DNA of 6,966 nucleotides from Thermocrinis sp. (GTDB taxonomy: Bacteria > Aquificota > Aquificia > Aquificales > Aquificaceae), in contig JAEMPM010000075.1 in NCBI GenBank assembly GCA_022759285.1, positions 1 to 6,966 of the forward strand, given 5' to 3'. Position numbers and translations under genes: made by a program. Shown here piece by piece: positions 6,373 to 6,966 of this stretch. The notes beneath the pieces were generated by a model, which was not told where the DNA came from, did not search any database, and worked only from the letters and a program-made list of their open reading frames with translations. Numbering within the stretch: the first letter of the stretch is position 1; each line of letters opens with the position of its first letter.

Positions 6373-6714
6373 GGATTTTTCTTCTTCTTTTTCTCTTTCT
6401 TTTTCTCTGTAATAACTAACTATGTAATCTTTTAGAAATGTGATACGCGTGTTGGCATCTACCTTCAGGGAAACGGTATCCTCTCCAACCTCTACCACCG
6501 TACCTATGATCCCAGAGGAGGTTATTACTCTATCTCCCTTTTTGAGCTTGGCTAAAAACTCCTTGTGCTTTTTTCTTGCCTTCTGCTCGGGTCTTATGAA
6601 CAAGAAGTAAAGAATAGCAAAGAGGAAGATAAAGAAAAATAGCTGAAAGAGTAAAGCAGACCATGGACTTGAACCATGAGGGGCAGAGCTTTGGGCAAAG
6701 GCAAAGTCAAACAT
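6370..6714 (-). CDS. yajC: Sec translocon accessory protein YajC
   Basis: Small single-span inner-membrane protein that associates with SecDF in the Sec export complex. The 114 aa length is typical (E. coli about 110). A short N-terminal segment precedes one very hydrophobic span (about 19-40, mostly Leu/Phe/Ile). It is followed directly by the family signature RPEQKARKKHKEF (41-53) and then the soluble core GDRVITSSGIIGTV (60-73). The last dozen residues are almost all Lys, Glu or Arg, a low-complexity tail encoded by a pure purine tract. The ATG at 6712-6714 is preceded by a perfect Shine-Dalgarno sequence six bases away. The stop overlaps the start of the downstream lipid enzyme by one base, so the two are probably one transcript. 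secD and secF, frequent neighbours elsewhere, are not next to it here. Confidence 0.95.
   Translation of the reverse strand: MFDFAFAQSSAPHGSSPWSALLFQLFFFIFLFAILYFLFIRPEQKARKKHKEFLAKLKKGDRVITSSGIIGTVVEVGEDTVSLKVDANTRITFLKDYIVSYYREKEREKEEEKS
6376..6408. repeat. 33-base pure pyrimidine/purine tract
   Basis: The plus strand is uninterrupted C/T from 6376 to 6408; the minus (coding) strand is therefore pure A/G. It encodes the Glu/Lys/Arg-rich tail of YajC (about residues 103-114) and lies just before the start of the downstream fusion gene. The composition follows from GAA/GAG/AAA/AGA codons. As purine-rich mRNA upstream of a start lacking a Shine-Dalgarno sequence, it might also aid ribosome loading, but that is speculative. 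Confidence 0.6.
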
Positions 6715-6715
6715 T

Positions 6716-6909
6716 TTAGTCCTCCTTTATATGTTCTATCACCTGTTTTTTAAGGTTATCAAAAAGCTTTTCCTTTGAGGAAAAGATATGGCTTCTATGT
6801 CTCCACTTTCTGGTACGTAAAGGTTGTAGATTCTGTACTCTCTGGCATTTTGCTTTAGATGGCTAAAGAGCTCTTCTATGTAAAGCCTTCTTTGATATCT
6901 TACGCTCAT
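6716..6909 (-). CDS. small unrecognised protein, apparently split by a -1 frameshift
   Basis: I do not recognise this gene. From ATG at 6907-6909 one frame gives 56 aa, starting MSVRYQRRLYIEELFSHLKQ and ending at TGA 6739-6741. Residues 1-43 look like real protein: amphipathic helix, then IYNLYVPESGDIEA. The last 13 look like out-of-frame text. One base back, another frame gives SSKEKLFDNLKKQVIEHIKE plus a final Asp, ending at TAA 6716-6718, one base before the yajC ATG. That second frame has no ATG and only one late GTG, and is closed upstream by TAG (6863-6865). Joining the two near TTTT (6781-6784) gives a 64-aa protein without signal peptide or membrane span. The cause could be a sequencing or assembly error, a true mutation, or programmed slippage. 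No clear Shine-Dalgarno sequence precedes the ATG, and an in-frame TAG lies at 6925-6927. If real, it heads the yajC transcript. It may instead simply be the 56-aa frame, or not coding. Confidence 0.45.
6721..6728 (-). promoter_or_regulatory. Shine-Dalgarno sequence of yajC
   Basis: Minus-strand AAAGGAGG, with AGGAGG six bases before the yajC ATG. It fixes the start. It also lies inside the last codons of the alternative upstream reading frame that ends with TAA at 6716-6718. Confidence 0.88.
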
Positions 6910-6942
6910 GGTTTTTATTTTAACCTAACCCTGTGGACACAT

Positions 6943-6948
6943 ATCATA
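6943..6948 (-). promoter_or_regulatory. weak candidate -10 box for the leftward cluster
   Basis: Minus-strand TATGAT differs from TATAAT at one position and lies 33 bases before the ATG at 6909. A start near 6936 would give a leader of about 27 bases. The -35 element would fall at or beyond the window edge, so it cannot be tested here. The surrounding bases (6910-6966) contain no supported gene; all three minus-strand frames are stopped within it. Confidence 0.2.
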
Positions 6949-6966
6949 AGTCAGGCTTTAAAAAGA

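Noticed and set aside
6910..6966. End of another gene at the right edge
   Set aside because: All three minus-strand frames are stopped within these bases (for example TGA at 6951-6953 and 6944-6946), but too few codons are visible to assign any of them.

Overview
The window looks like chromosomal core-genome sequence from a thermophilic bacterium of the Aquificales (Hydrogenobacter/Thermocrinis/Aquifex type). This is inferred from several traits. The proteins are rich in Glu, Lys and Ile. Arg is mostly AGA/AGG and Ile is often ATA. Genes are packed with 1-base overlaps. The GyrA-type subunit is short (756 aa) and lacks a GyrA box, a trait I recall for the Aquifex enzyme. No database search was possible, so the genus is not fixed. 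I see no mobile element, CRISPR array, tRNA or rRNA.

Bases 1-3894 hold a rightward cluster: a type IIA topoisomerase A subunit (gyrA/parC), elongation factor Ts (tsf) and UMP kinase (pyrH). The gyrA start is a GTG with no Shine-Dalgarno sequence, only 9 bases after a TATAAT. tsf follows after 19 bases with a perfect AAGGAGGT. pyrH overlaps the tsf stop by one base (TGATG). The usual rpsB-tsf-pyrH-frr order is broken at both ends: gyrA sits where rpsB is expected, and a convergent gene stands where frr is expected.

Bases 3887-6909 hold a leftward cluster, read from high to low coordinates. First is a small unrecognised reading frame that appears to be split by a -1 frameshift, then yajC (Sec translocon accessory protein), then an 827-residue lipid enzyme. 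The lipid enzyme fuses an acyl-activating AMP-ligase, an acyl carrier protein domain and a PlsC-type acyltransferase. All catalytic motifs I looked for are present. This is the Aas function (activate a free fatty acid, then esterify it to a lysolipid or glycerol phosphate), but in the opposite domain order to E. coli Aas and with its own carrier domain. Its 3' end overlaps pyrH by 8 bases tail to tail, leaving no room for an intergenic terminator.

The most interesting points are the ligase-ACP-acyltransferase fusion, the gyrase-like subunit without a GyrA box, the possible leaderless GTG start of gyrA, and the apparent frameshift upstream of yajC. The rest is ordinary housekeeping sequence.
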